Below are positions 54,121-64,000 of a DNA stretch of 64,000 bases, in pieces. The DNA comes from Prionace glauca (lineage: Eukaryota; Chordata; Chondrichthyes; Carcharhiniformes; Carcharhinidae): the NCBI GenBank assembly GCA_037974335.1, contig CM075729.1:110776437-110840436 (forward strand), given 5' to 3'. Numbering within the stretch: the first letter of the stretch is position 1; each line of letters starts with the position of its first letter. Under the pieces are notes generated by a model. That model was given only the letters and a program-made list of their open reading frames with translations, was not told where the DNA came from and ran no database searches. Made by a program: the position numbers and the translations under genes.

Positions 54121-54814
54121 AAACAATATGGCCTTCTGCACATTCAAACCAGTCAAACAGATGTCACTCTGCTGGACTCAGCCTGCTAGAAGGCCTTGAA
54201 ATTGAACCATGTCCATCCTTCAGTAACAGCATCTCACTTTGTTATACCGAACAAGGGAGAAATAATGAGAGGGTTGAGTGAGAGACAGAGTCAGAATGAG
54301 TTCTGCTTGTGAGACACAGATGTTCAAGCAAAATATTAGTTCCAGGAAAGCTTGTAAAGTCTGTTTCTTTACCCAGAAAACTTCTCGTGGGAGACAGAAG
54401 ATGTAGTCTCATTTCTCAGTGATAATGTATCAGAGACAAGCACAGTATTAATGTCACACTCAGCTTCTCTGACCTGTTGCAATCTCTGCAGATTTCAGAC
54501 AGAAATGCTTTTTGTAATGACTAATTTTGTGTACGGCTATTTCTGAGACCAGGCCACATTTATTTACTTATTAATTCAGGTGTAATGAAGTCAGACAGTT
54601 TTGTCTGTGGACTCAGTGAATGCACATTGCACAATGAGTGTGTATTGGACGTGAAATGTGCCTTCCTGTTTCACATGGTGGGAAAGCATCAGAGAAGAGA
54701 ACTATGGGGCTATTCGACTTTGCTGGCAAGGATAGAAAATGAGAACATTTTTATTAAAATGAGGGACTTGTGTAAACTCTGCAAGGAACACAGAAATTCC
54801 TCCAGGTGAAATCA
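54121..54814. other. No gene seen
   Basis: Unassigned. Confidence 0.5.
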
Positions 54815-55133
54815 TAGAATCCCGGCACTGCAGAAAGAGATCATTGGGCGAGCAAGTCTGCACGTGCGCTCCGGCAGAGCATCATACAGAGACCCTTTCC
54901 CTGTAATCCCATATATTTAGCCAGCGAATCCCTCCCGCCACAATTTACATGTCCCAGGACATTTAGGGGCAATTTAGCATGGCCAATCCACCTAATCTGT
55001 GGGAAGAAACTGGAGTACCCGGACGAAGCCCACGCAGACACAGGGAAATGTGCAACTGATACCCAAGGCCGGAATTGAATCCGGGTTCTGGGCTCTGTGA
55101 CTCAGCAACACGAACCAATGTGCCACTGTGCCA
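54815..55133 (-). mobile_element. SINE family 1, full length
   Basis: ATCATAGAATCCCGGCACTGC tail to the GGAATTGAATCCGG head and TGTGCCACTGTGCC, minus strand. Confidence 0.83.
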
Positions 55134-55224
55134 CAATCAGGAAAACAGATTGTACTTTGGTGTTTATTGCAAAGGGATTAGAGAACAGAAAAAGAATTCT
55201 CCCTACAGATGTAAACGCCATTGC

Positions 55225-55378
55225 TGACACTTGCGATTCTGTGTAGAGTTTTTTCTTGCAGTTGTACAGGGAAGGTTTAGTTGGAATGATTGGGATTTGT
55301 TTTATAAGGGAAAGTTGAGCAGGTTGGGGATTTATTCATTGGCGTTTAGAAAAATGAGAAGCAATCTCACTGAAACAT
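55225..55378 (+). mobile_element. Old CR1-like fragment
   Basis: It reads LSRLGIYSLAFRKMRSNLTET, the CR1 C-terminal domain, and is cut off at 55378 where LTR-like sequence begins. Confidence 0.65.
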
Positions 55379-56290
55379 GTGTTGTCATTTTAAAATCTCC
55401 GATCCTTTCAACCAGTTTGCTCACTCCAATGTTTTACCCCGGTGCCCTTATTTGCAAGATGGACAAAGGACAAACACAAGTAAAAGTTCAAGAAGTTTAT
55501 TAGCAATAACACTACTAACCCTTAAACTACCCACATAAAACAAGAGGATACCCCAATATCAGATATACTACCCACAAAGTTAGTTTGGTTAAAACTGCAG
55601 GCTCGATTCTCTGAGTCCCTCTGGTCTGTCGTCACGAAGGTGAGTCTCGATGGCAGCTTCTTCCTTCCTTCTTCTCTGGTCAGCCTTCCGAATGGTCAGC
55701 GGTCGCCTCCTTCATCAAGTCTTCGCGAGTCTTCCCTGCTGGTGTCTGCAAGTGTGTTCCTTTATCCCCTGCCTGCTTACCTTTCCAGAAACTTCTCTGG
55801 CTTCCGGTCAATGAGGTCCCAGGAGGGGGTTCCAACACCCAATGGGTTTCTTGATGTCTGCCTGTCTGTGCTTTATATGCTCTGTCTGAGGCCAGAACTC
55901 TCCATTCACCTGACAAAGGGGCTAACCCCGAAAGCTTGTGAGTCTATTAACAAATAAATAGGTTGGACTAAAACCTGGTGTTGCCAGACTTTTTACTGTG
56001 TTTACTCCAGTCCAACGCCGGCATACCCAAGGCATGACAGGACACCAGGGTCTGCCCTCAGGTGTCCATCTCCATGCTGCTGCTGACATGTAACCTGTTA
56101 TCAGATTAAGCCAACTGCAGGAACTCTTGGTGTCAGAAAGTCTGGCCCGACCTGGGCTTCTAACAATAGGCTGGTGCATTTCAATGGAGTGCAATGATCT
56201 CCTGCTAAGTATCAGTCGGGTGCAACGACCTTTGATAGGAGGTTGATGAGTCAGGCCCAGACAGGTTTGTGTATCGTACAACTGGCCTGC
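55379..56290 (-). mobile_element. Probable solo LTR (fossil)
   Basis: On the minus strand a TATA-like CATATAAAG (near 55878) is followed about 375 bases later by AATAAA (near 55500) and a T/G-rich end, the layout of a U3-R-U5 long terminal repeat. No internal region or second LTR is seen next to it. A PLE fragment is inserted near its middle. Exact ends and family are not established, and the age looks moderate. Confidence 0.4.
55885..56030 (+). mobile_element. PLE terminal fragment inside an LTR-like element
   Basis: TCCATTCACCTGACAAAGGGG to CCAACGCCGGCATACCCA is the PLE terminus; no coding part is present. Confidence 0.75.
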
Positions 56291-56404
56291 CTGAGGTTTG
56301 ACTGTGTTTGATTTTTAATATGCCCAATTCTTTAATTTAGGATAGCTAATTTCATCAGCCATAAAACTAGGTCCTGTTTATGTTACACATGTTACAGTCT
56401 GACA

Positions 56405-56745
56405 GGGCTTGATAGGGTGGATACTGACAGATTCTTTCTGTGGGTCAGGAATATAACATGGGGGCAAAGCCTCAGAGTAAGAGGTCAAGTATTTCAGATG
56501 TTTGGGGAGAAATTTCTTCACTGAAATGATTGTGAATCTTTAGGATTCTCTATCCCAGAGTGTTGTGGATGCATCATTACTGAATATATTGAAGATAGAC
56601 AGATTTGTGGTATCTCGGCGAATGGAGGTTTATAGATGATAGAAGTAAAAATGGAGATGAGGCAGAAGATCAACTATGATTGTGGTGAATCAGGGACAAT
56701 TTCAGGAGGCCGAAGGGTCCATTCCTGTTATCCGTCATAGCCTTG
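56405..56745 (+). mobile_element. Old CR1-like 3' fragment
   Basis: The CAGGGCTTGATAGGGTGGATA, GTGAATCTTTAGGATTCTC and AGGCCGAAGGGTCCATTCCTG pieces are a decayed CR1 end. Confidence 0.65.
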
Positions 56746-56850
56746 ACTGACTGGATGTTAATATCTAACCCCAGCACTCCCTCCTCACACTCTATCAACA
56801 GCGGAAATCACTGCACACAGAGGGATTAGCATTAATAGTAGCTCTGTGAT

Positions 56851-58826
56851 TCTGTCCCTCTCAGTGTGTGAGCTGTGTCCTGTACTGATACTGTCTCTCT
56901 CAGTGTGTGAGCTGTGTCCTGTACTGATACTGTCCCTCTCAGTGTGTGAGCTGAGTCCTGTACTGATACTGTCTCTCTCAGTGTGTGAGCTGTGACCTGT
57001 ACTGATACTGTCTCTCTCAGTGTGTGAGCTGTGTCCTGTACTGATACTGTCTCTCTCAGTGTGTGAGCTGTGTCCTGTACTGATACTGTCCCTCTCAGTG
57101 TGTGAGCTGTGTCCTGTACTGATACTGTCCCTCTCAGTGTGTGAGCTGTGTCCTGTACTGATACTGTCTCTCTCAGTGTGTGAGCTGTGTCCTGTATTGA
57201 TACTGTCCCTCTCAGTGTGTGAGCTGAGTCCTGTACTGATACTGTCTCTCTCAGTGTGTGAGCTGTGTCCTGTACTGATACTGTCTCTCTCAGTGTGTGA
57301 GCTGTGTCCTGTACTGATACTGTCCCTCTCAGTGTGTGAGCTGTGTCCTGTACTGATACTGTCCCTCTCAGTGTGTGAGCTGTGTCCTGTACTGATACTG
57401 TCCCTCTCAGTGTGTGAGCTGTGTCCTGTACTGATACTGTCCCTCTCAGTGTGTGAGCTGTGTCCTGTACTGATACTGTCCCTCTCAGTGTGTGAGCTGT
57501 GTCCTGTACTGATACTGTCCCTCTCAGTGTGTGAGCTGTGTCCTGTACTGATACTGTCTCTCTCAGTGTGTGAGCTGTGTCCTGTACTGATACTGTCCCT
57601 CTCAGTGTGTGAGCTGTGTCCTGTACTGATACTGTCCCTCTCAGTGTGTGAGCTGTGTCCTGTACTGATACTGTCCCTCTCAGAGTGTGAGCTGTGCCCT
57701 GTACTGATACTGTCCCTCCCTGTGTGTGAGCTGTGTCCTGTACTGATACTGTCCCTCTCAGTGTGTGAGCTGTGTCCTGTACTGATACTGTCCCTCCCTG
57801 TGTGTGAGCTGTGTGCTGTACTGATACTGTCCCTCTCAGTGTGTGAGCTGTGTCCTGTACTGATACTGTCCCTCTCAGTGTGTGAGCTGTGTCCTGTACT
57901 GATACTGTCTCTCTCAGTGTGTGAGCTGTGTCCTGTACTGATACTGTCTCTCTCAGTGTGTGAGCTGTGTCCTGTACTGATACTGTCCCTCTCAGTGTGT
58001 GAGCTGTGTCCTGTACTGATACTGTCCCTCTCAGTGTGTGAGCTGTGTCCTGTACTGATACTGTCTCTCTCAGTCTGTGAGCTGTGTCCTGTACTGATAC
58101 TGTCCCTCTCAGTGTGTGAGCTGTGTCCTGTACTGATACTTTCCTTCTCAGTGTGTGAGCTGTGTCCTGTACTGATACAGTCTCTCTCAGTGTGTGAGCT
58201 GTGTCCTGTACTGATACTGTCCCTCTCAGTGTGTGAGCTGTGTCCTGCACTGATACTGTCTCTCTCAGTGTGTGAGCTGTGTCCTGTACTGATACTGTCC
58301 CTCTCAGTGTGTGAGCTGTGTCCTGTACTGATACTGTCCCTCTCAGTGTGTGAGCTGTGTCCTGTACTGATACTTTCCTTCTCAGTGTGTGAGCTGTGTC
58401 CTGTACTGATACAGTCTCTCTCAGTGTGTGAGCTGTGTCCTGTACTGATACTGTCCCTCTCAGTGTGTGAGCTGTGTCCTGTACTGATACTGTCCTTCTC
58501 AGTGTGTGAGCTGTGTCCTGTACTGATACAGTCTCTCTCAGTGTGTGAGCTGTGTCCTGTACTGATACTGTCCTTCTCAGTGTGTGTGCTGTGTCCTGTA
58601 CTGATACAGTCTCTCTCAGTGTGTGAGCTGTGTCCTGTACTGATACTGTCCCTCTCAGTGTGTGAGCTGTGTCCTGTACTGATACTGTCTCTCAGTGTGT
58701 GAGCTGTGTCCTGTACTGATACTGTCCCTCTCAGTGTGTGAGCTGTGTCCTGTACTGATACTGTCTCTCTCAGTGTGTGAGCTGTGTCCTGTACTGATAA
58801 TGTCTCTCTCAGTGTGTGAGCTGTGT
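56851..58826. repeat. 39-bp minisatellite (about 50 copies)
   Basis: The unit starts TGTGTGAGCTGTGTCCTGTA and ends with ACTGATACTGTCCCTCTCAG or its T variant. As 39 is divisible by three and the unit has open frames both ways, 13-residue periodic open frames arise on both strands (up to 686 codons). Nothing else suggests that it is coding. Confidence 0.97.
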
Positions 58827-59289
58827 CGCTGCTTATATTAAACATTGTACCATTGAAACAATCGCGATAACAATAGGACTCAGTTTGCTGAGCCGTGTTT
58901 GAGAAGTTACTGTGTTTGTTCAGGAAGGAATTGATTTGAAAAACTAATATTTAATAAGACAGAGTTGAATTGAAAGTTGGCGCACAATGAAACAGTATTT
59001 GATGATTAGATGCTTGGATAAGATTTGAGAAATTGGAATGTTTGGGAGAAAGTCGACAGGAAGAAACAAATGCTGAGAGATCACGGAGATGTGAGACCAA
59101 AGATTAGATTATTGAATCAGGATGAAGAAATGGATCTCGCTGCTTTTCAGAAATGGGCTGCTGATGTCTGGTTGGTGGAATATCAGATGTAGGTTCGAAA
59201 AAAGAAATGAAACACTGTCGCTGCAAGAGTGGGTCAGAGGCTAGGAATTTGGTGGAGAGTAACTCAGCTCCTGGGCAAAAGTGCTATTT
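58827..59289. other. No gene seen
   Basis: Unassigned purine-leaning sequence. Confidence 0.5.
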
Positions 59290-59350
59290 CGGAAGTCGGT
59301 ACAGACTCGATGGGCCGAATGGCCTCCTTCTGCACTGCAAGGATTCTATG
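59290..59350 (+). mobile_element. SINE family 1 tail
   Basis: Only CGGTACAGACTCGATGGGCC to GCAAGGATTCTATGG is present. Confidence 0.65.
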
Positions 59351-60811
59351 GTTGATCGGTGGTTGAGTTCATTCAGACAACAACTGAAGAGAGGGAGAGG
59401 GGAGGGGAGGGGGAGATTGTTGATGTTCTGTGAATTCTGTGTTGCAGTTGGAAAATTGTGGGTGAACTGAGGCAGTTTGATGCTGTTGTCCGGATTGTAA
59501 CCGCGGGGAGACAGACCTGGGGCAATGGCATTGAGATGATGGAAAATGAGCAGCCGGATTGACTGTTGTCGGAAAGAGAGAAAGTTCAAATAAGTTTCAA
59601 ATCGAAATCGGGACTGAAGCGGATCCTTCCGGGTGGGAGAAATTAAACAGGAAAATTACAGTGAAATAGAAATGAGAGTGAGTGAAAGGAATTTCAGATT
59701 GTGTCCCCAGAATTGAGAAAATAAAACAAGTTTTACTGTTTAAGTTGAAGAAGTTTGTGGAAGTTTTGGAATTGAAACACACTCTGTTGGAAACTCTGCC
59801 CCCTGTTGTTTCAATGGAACAATCTTCAATGTTTCCTTTTCTGTTATTTGTGAAATTTAATTTCAATAACAGACATTAGTGAAGAAAGAAGATGTGATGG
59901 AATTTATTTTATCCCCTTTTAAAAGGCACGTGCTACATTTGTAAGGTTGAAAAGATCCAGAGTGAAACTTGAAGTGATGTGAGAAAGAATTGTGTGTACA
60001 GATGTGTGTGTGTAAATGTCCTGTTAGTGAATGAGGAAAGGCTGTGTGAATGCTCTGCATTGCTGTTCCTTCAGAGCGGCTCCAACTCTGATGTGTTCTC
60101 CTGAAAATGGTTAGATCTAAAGGGGGAGAACAGTTTAAAAGTTTTGAAACTGAAAACTTGTTACCGCTACAATGAAACTCTATTGAAACGGGTGAAACAT
60201 GTGGATTTCTAATCCAGATACAAATCCACGTCTGTCAGAGTGGAGTCGTTTCTTAAATTTTAACGGTGTTATTTCGAATTGAGGAGCGATATTTAAGGTG
60301 ATTGTTGCTGGATTCATCTTGTATTTAAAATCTTCATAAAAATCACCCTGGGGAACAATTGGGACTTTATCTTCCAATCCATTTTGCTCCAAGGTTTTTA
60401 TTCGGAAATATCCAATTTGAATTGGTGAATCCACAAGACTTGAAGAAATATATTTGTTCTGCTGAAACCAACATTACTCTGAGAACATTGTAACCCAGTC
60501 TCTTTTTGAAATCACAGTGACAGTGAATTCCTTCACCAAACATGTTTTAATTTAGAATTAACCCATTCAGCTCTGAGCAGGATGAGCCTTTTCTGTTTCA
60601 TAAACTCACACACATCCGCACAGGTAACAATTGTGTCCAATACTGCAAAGTGTAACAATATTTCCAACGTTACAAGAATTGGAAACTAAGCCGCAGATAC
60701 CAGTTTGGACAAAGGCTTTGATATTTCGAAGATATTTGTGATTTGTCAAGACAGAGTGCTTGGGAATGGGAGATCTTTACTTGAGCACACTATACAATGG
60801 AGTTTTTGTTG
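59351..60811. other. No gene seen
   Basis: Longest stretch without a recognised repeat. Short frames on both strands have no family signal and no splice-consistent exon was found. Confidence 0.5.
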
Positions 60812-61058
60812 AAGTATTTTATCAGTGTCACAAGTCGGCTTACATTAACACTGCAATTAACTTACTGTGAAAATCTCTAGTCGCCACACTCAGGCACCTG
60901 CTGCTAAGGGAGGATTTAGCATGGTCAATGCACCTAACCAGCACATCTTTTGGACTGTGGGTGGAAACCCACACAGACACGGGCAGAACGTGCAGATTCC
61001 ACACAGGCAGTGACCCAAGCTGGGAATCGAACTTGGGTCCTTGTTGCTGCCCCATTGC
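60812..61058 (-). mobile_element. SINE family 1 variant
   Basis: TATCAGTGTCACAAGTCGGC tail, CATTAACACTGCAATTAAC, body and head; it abuts a CR1 tail at 61062. Confidence 0.8.
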
Positions 61059-61061
61059 ACT

Positions 61062-61575
61062 CATAGAACATAGAACATAGAACATTACAGCACAAACAGG
61101 CCCTTCGGCCCTCGAGTTGCGCCGATCACATCAACCCCACCAATCTTTCGACCTATCTATAACCCCCAATCCCATTAAACCCCATATACACATCCAGAAG
61201 TCTTTTAAAAGACCCCAGCGAGTTCGCCTCCACCACCGATGATGGCAGCCGATTCCATTCACTCACCACCCTCTGAGTGAAAAACTTACCCCTAACATCA
61301 CCTCTGTACTTCCCTCCCCGCACCTTAAATCTGTGTCCTCTCGTAGCGACCATTTCAACCCGGGGAAATAGCCTCTGAGAGTCCACTCTATCTATTCCTC
61401 TCAACATTTTATAAACTTCTATCAGGTCGCCTCTCAACCTTCGCCTCTCCAGGGAAAAGAGTCCCAGCTCCCTCAACCTATCTTCATAAGGCATGCCTCC
61501 CAGTCCAGGCAACATCCTTGTAAATCTCCTCTGCATCCTTTCAATAGCTTCTACATCTTTCCTATAGTGAGGCAC
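61062..61575 (-). mobile_element. CR1-like LINE (family B), 3' part
   Basis: It begins with three CATAGAA repeats and encodes on the minus strand a 140-codon open frame: RFTRMLPGLGGMPYEDRLRE, RGDLIEVYKMLRGIDRVDS, FFTQRVVSEWNRLPSSVVEA. This is the CR1 C-terminal domain. Confidence 0.9.
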
Positions 61576-62097
61576 TCACTTAAAGAAACATGAAAAAAGG
61601 GCAGAAGAAGTTGGAATTCACAAGTTCATTAATGTGAATTAATATTTTAAAATTCCTAAAGAGAAATTTGCTGGAATTTAAAATAAACTTTATCTCCTTT
61701 CTATGAATGTTAAGAAGTAAACTATACATGGGACTGTCACAATTAGAGATGATTTGAAACATGTAAGTATCATTTAATCTTCTACTTAAATAATGATATT
61801 TCACCTAAGGAGCAAACATGTTAGTGTCAGAAATCAAATTCAATGTCAAAAAAATTATGTTTGATTGTCAATGTTATCCATGGCTCCCAGTTGAGATAGA
61901 ATGGAAAATAATGGGATGTTTGTCCAGGGAGAGTCTTTGATAGAGAGATGTGGTGTTAGGAAGCATACACAATACACACATCTGAGCATCATCATGGGTG
62001 TAATCTGGTATTGAGATATATTTTACAGAAAGGAAAATAGTTTAGACTGGTAATTTGCTGACTCACTCTTGGTGATGTTTGTGCCCTTGTAGAGAGG
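61576..62097. other. No gene seen
   Basis: A/T-rich, unassigned. Confidence 0.5.
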
Positions 62098-62390
62098 ACA
62101 GTCTATAGGAACAGTGGTTAGCACACCTGTCTCACAGTGCCAGGGACCTGGATTCCTGACTGGGGCAACTGCCTGTACCGAGACTGCACATTCTCCCCAT
62201 TTTGGTGTGGGTTTTGTCCGGGTGATCATGTTTCCTCCCACATTCTGAAGGTTGTGCTGCTGAGGTGCACTGGAAATGCTGAATTCTCTCTTAATGAAAC
62301 TGAACAGGCACCAGAGGATTTTCACAGTAAGCTTCATTGCAACATTAACATAAGTCTACTTGTGACACTAATAAATAAACTAGGAACTTT
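62098..62390 (+). mobile_element. SINE family 1 variant, full length
   Basis: Head GTGGTTAGCACACCTGTCTC, body, then TTCACAGTAAGCTTCATTGC and ACTTGTGACACTAATAAATAAAC tail. Confidence 0.85.
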
Positions 62391-62589
62391 AATTTTTGTT
62401 TCGTACCCTTTATCCTGCTCCCGTACTCTCCCACCGCCTCTCACCCCAATGATGTGCAAAACCCAAGGCAGTTCTGTCGAAGTGGATGCAGCAGTGGAAC
62501 AAGGTTACAGTGATGCAGATGAAATGTGTGCATGAATATTGCACAGTCTTCACCTTGATCCTGCTGATTCATTTCCGTAGACATTTAAG

Positions 62590-62860
62590 AGACAACCGCA
62601 TTGCTGTGGGTCTGGAGTCACATGTAAGGGAGACCAGGGAAGGACGGCAGATTTCCTTCCTTCAAGGACATTAGTGAACAAGGTGGGTTTTTACAACACT
62701 CAGCAATGGCTTCATGGTCATCAGTAGACTTCATTTTTTATTGAGTTCAATTTCTATCATCTATCATAATGGAATTCAATCCAGGTTCCTGGGGCTTTTT
62801 CCTGTGTCTCTGGATTCCTATCCAGTGACAATACCTCTACACTGCCAGCAGTCCAAACTC
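62590..62860 (-). mobile_element. SINE family 2, part
   Basis: CATTGCTGTGGGTCTGGAGTC, GGCAGATTTCCTTCCTTCAAGG and CTTCATGGTCATCAGTAGAC are the family 2 body on the minus strand. Confidence 0.78.
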
Positions 62861-63662
62861 CATGTGGAAGTCCCGAGCATGTATCACACACCTTGATGTG
62901 TGATGGGTTATCAAAATCAGGAATGACTGCTTGGGGAGGTGGAACTGGATAGGAACACAAAGGTCACGTTCCTGCATCTTCCAGATCTTAATCGGGAATG
63001 AGAGGCTGGAATGGTAAAAGATCATTGTGATCCAGCTAAAGAGATGTGCAAAGAACTGATTTAATCTTCACTAATAATCCCATGTGTAATTTTTTCTAAA
63101 GTCCATATACAAATATCCACCAAATGTTCCCATCACCGTCTGTTGCCATCTCTTGATGTGCATTTCTGACCTTGCAATGGTCCCTCTGCTGTGGGAGCAG
63201 AGAGGACTGTCACTCAGCCTCTGCTGTTCTCAGCCAGCCTCTCGGGCCTAAACACAGCACCCCGTCCCCAGCCACTGTGGGGACCAATGGCCTACTGCGA
63301 CACTCTTGCCTGCTTGCGCCGATCTACGCTCGCAAATTGCCCCATTCCCCCTTCCTGCTCAAACAAATCATCTTCACAACACCCCCTCCCAACACAATAG
63401 CCAGCCCTACACCACCTCCCACCCCACCCCTCCGGCCCCCGCCATGGCCAGCCCAGAGCATGACCCTCCCTCCCACACTGATCACTGTCACACAGTGCAC
63501 AGTGGTTCCCTCCTGCCCACCAGCACCAGTTGGCCGTCCCGGTCTGGCCCCTCCCCAGTAGGCCTGCCCCCTCAGGCCCCACCTTCGTGGTGTAGTCTGA
63601 TACTCAGTTGACATTGCCAGGGTGCTAGACTGGCATTGCACAAGGGGCACCCTCCCTGCCAG
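62861..63662. other. No gene seen; C-rich from 63180
   Basis: The proline-rich 129-codon frame at 63172-63561 follows base composition and is matched by an open antisense frame, so it is not called. Confidence 0.45.
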
Positions 63663-64000
63663 TTACATAAGAACATAAGAACATAAGAAATAGGAGCAGG
63701 AGTAGGCCATCTAGCCCTTCGAGCCTGCCCCGCCATTCAATAAGATCATGGCTGATCTGTTGTGGCTCAGTTCCACCTTCCCACCCTTTCCCCATAACCC
63801 TTAATCCCCTTGCTTATCAAAAACCCATCAACCCGTTTCTTAAAAATATTTAGCGAGGCAGCCTCCACCACTTCAACGGGCAGAGAATTCCAGAGATTCA
63901 TCACCCTTTGAGTGAAGAAGTTCCTCCTCAACTCTGTTCTAAACCGCCTCCCCTTTATCTTGAGGCTGTGCCCCCTAGTCCTAGTGTCTTTTTTGAGCGA
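63663..64000 (-). mobile_element. CR1-like LINE (family A), 3' end, runs off the window
   Basis: The sequence starts with three ACATAAGAAC repeats and matches the minus-strand 3' end of family A (GAGCCTGCCCCGCCATTCAA, TTAGCGAGGCAGCCTCCACC). It continues past the window end. Confidence 0.9.

Noticed and set aside
56785-58845. 686-codon repeat protein on the minus strand or 560-codon repeat protein on the plus strand
   Set aside because: Both come from a 39-bp tandem repeat; no signal peptide, splice or flanking coding sequence supports either.
1524-62390. tRNA genes, because of A/B-box-like heads
   Set aside because: Each one is the head of a SINE with the same body and tail, without a full cloverleaf.
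63172-63650. Proline-rich frame at 63172-63561 and its antisense partners
   Set aside because: C-rich composition with open frames on both strands and no domain.

Overview
The window looks like shark (elasmobranch) nuclear DNA. It is crowded with CR1-type LINEs, tRNA-headed SINEs and Penelope-like elements (PLEs) of kinds abundant in cartilaginous fish, its receptor coding matches the large GPR139-like family of sharks, and it carries a vertebrate MHC class I gene. Nothing prokaryotic is present. The genus cannot be fixed from the sequence alone.

Two host loci can be read. (1) A class I MHC heavy-chain gene lies on the minus strand (47740 to 36615). Its seven exons all join in phase 1 and give 365 residues: leader, alpha1, alpha2, alpha3, connecting/transmembrane segment and two cytoplasmic exons. 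The frame is intact. Several residues that normally hold the peptide ends are replaced, so it is probably non-classical. Introns 1, 2 and 3 are built largely of minisatellites whose units carry copies of the local splice donor (introns 1 and 3) or of CCAAT boxes (intron 2). (2) A small head-to-tail family of GPR139-like rhodopsin-class receptors lies on the plus strand: an exon-2 relic near 10.9-11.2 kb, a nearly complete two-exon copy (16950-17100 and 21851-22760) with one apparent 1-base frameshift, and an exon-1 relic near 28.6 kb that kept part of its intron.

Layout. 0-10.5 kb: CR1 and SINE remnants, plus unassigned minus-strand open frames at 4.99-6.04 kb. 10.9-30.2 kb: the receptor family, interrupted by a long CR1 copy (13.7-16.9 kb) that ends 60 bp before receptor exon 1, and by a PLE inverted dimer (24.4-26.1 kb). 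30.6-35.5 kb: CR1 remnants, a G-rich block and an 84-bp perfect inverted repeat. 35.5-48.5 kb: the MHC gene, its 3' minisatellite, LINE and PLE insertions in intron 4, and a foldback PLE insertion upstream that contains a 33-bp copy of the MHC leader exon. 48.6-56.8 kb: nested PLE and CR1 copies and a probable solo LTR. 56.85-58.83 kb: a 39-bp minisatellite. 58.8-64 kb: mostly unassigned DNA with CR1 and SINE pieces.

The most distinctive signal is in and around the MHC gene. Roughly 100 tandem copies of the exon 3 splice donor fill much of intron 3, intron 2 carries nine CCAAT boxes, and a PLE-derived insertion holds a scrap of the leader exon.
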